Shown here one piece after another: positions 6,232 to 6,316 of a stretch of 6,316 nt of DNA. Every line of letters begins with the position of its first letter. The stretch's first letter is position 1. Origin of the DNA: Halobacteriovoraceae bacterium (GTDB taxonomy: Bacteria > Bdellovibrionota > Bacteriovoracia > Bacteriovoracales > Bacteriovoracaceae); assembly GCA_018663815.1 (NCBI GenBank), contig JABJPQ010000340.1, positions 1-6,316 on the forward strand. Direction: 5' to 3'. The translations under genes were made by a program, and so were the position numbers. Below the pieces are notes generated by a model. The model saw only the letters and a program-made list of their open reading frames with translations. It did no database searches and was not told the DNA's origin.

Positions 6232-6316
6232 CAATTGGTTCGAAGCTCCTTGAGCATACTTAGGCATCTTCAAGTGTATCCAAAAACAAAATATCACAAA
6301 CGTAATCAATTAAAAA

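Noticed and set aside
6201..6263. 20-codon plus-strand ORF with GGAG 7 bases before ATG.
   Set aside because: Its peptide matches the pattern produced by reading a tRNA 3' end in antisense, so it is more likely a by-product of the tRNA remnant than a gene.

Overview
The window is AT-rich. The encoded proteins are rich in lysine and isoleucine, and four of the six genes carry N-terminal export or membrane signals. Almost no start has a good Shine-Dalgarno sequence. A monoheme-type secreted CxxCH protein, a secreted kinase-fold protein, small exported proteins and FliA-like promoter boxes together suggest a flagellated Gram-negative bacterium. A low-GC member of the Bdellovibrionota (Bacteriovorax/Halobacteriovorax type) would fit. 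This is an inference from style; no marker gene in the window settles it.

Layout. Bases 2-172 (+) are the last 56 codons of a response-regulator receiver domain. It converges with a minus-strand block: a small lipoprotein (764-201), a secreted protein with one c-type heme motif (2162-867) and a secreted kinase/APH-fold gene (3704-2325). The kinase gene is broken by one in-frame TAA directly after its signal peptide, leaving a 399-codon open remainder. A divergent gap of about 200 bases separates it from a plus-strand M48-family membrane metalloprotease with a C-terminal helical, TPR-like region (3905-5758). That gene converges with a small minus-strand protein (6130-5804) whose N-terminus resembles a divergent type IV pilin/pseudopilin. 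At 6202-6231 (-) lies a GC-rich tRNA 3' remnant (T-arm, acceptor strand, CCA) with a damaged T-loop. No matching 5' half is present up to the window end.

How the genes relate. They do not form a recognisable pathway. The unifying signal is regulatory: three of the minus-strand genes (heme protein, kinase-like, pilin-like) carry an NNCGATWA box 8 or 9 bases upstream of their ATG, with TAAA/TAAT 14-16 bases further upstream. This closely matches the sigma-28 (FliA) consensus TAAA-N15-GCCGATAA. It would make them co-regulated, nearly leaderless genes for exported proteins, switched on with motility.

The best candidates for something new are this putative sigma-28 set of exported proteins, the kinase-fold protein with a cleavable signal peptide and its interrupting stop codon, and the tRNA scar. 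Nothing here is a defence system, CRISPR array, insertion sequence or integrase.
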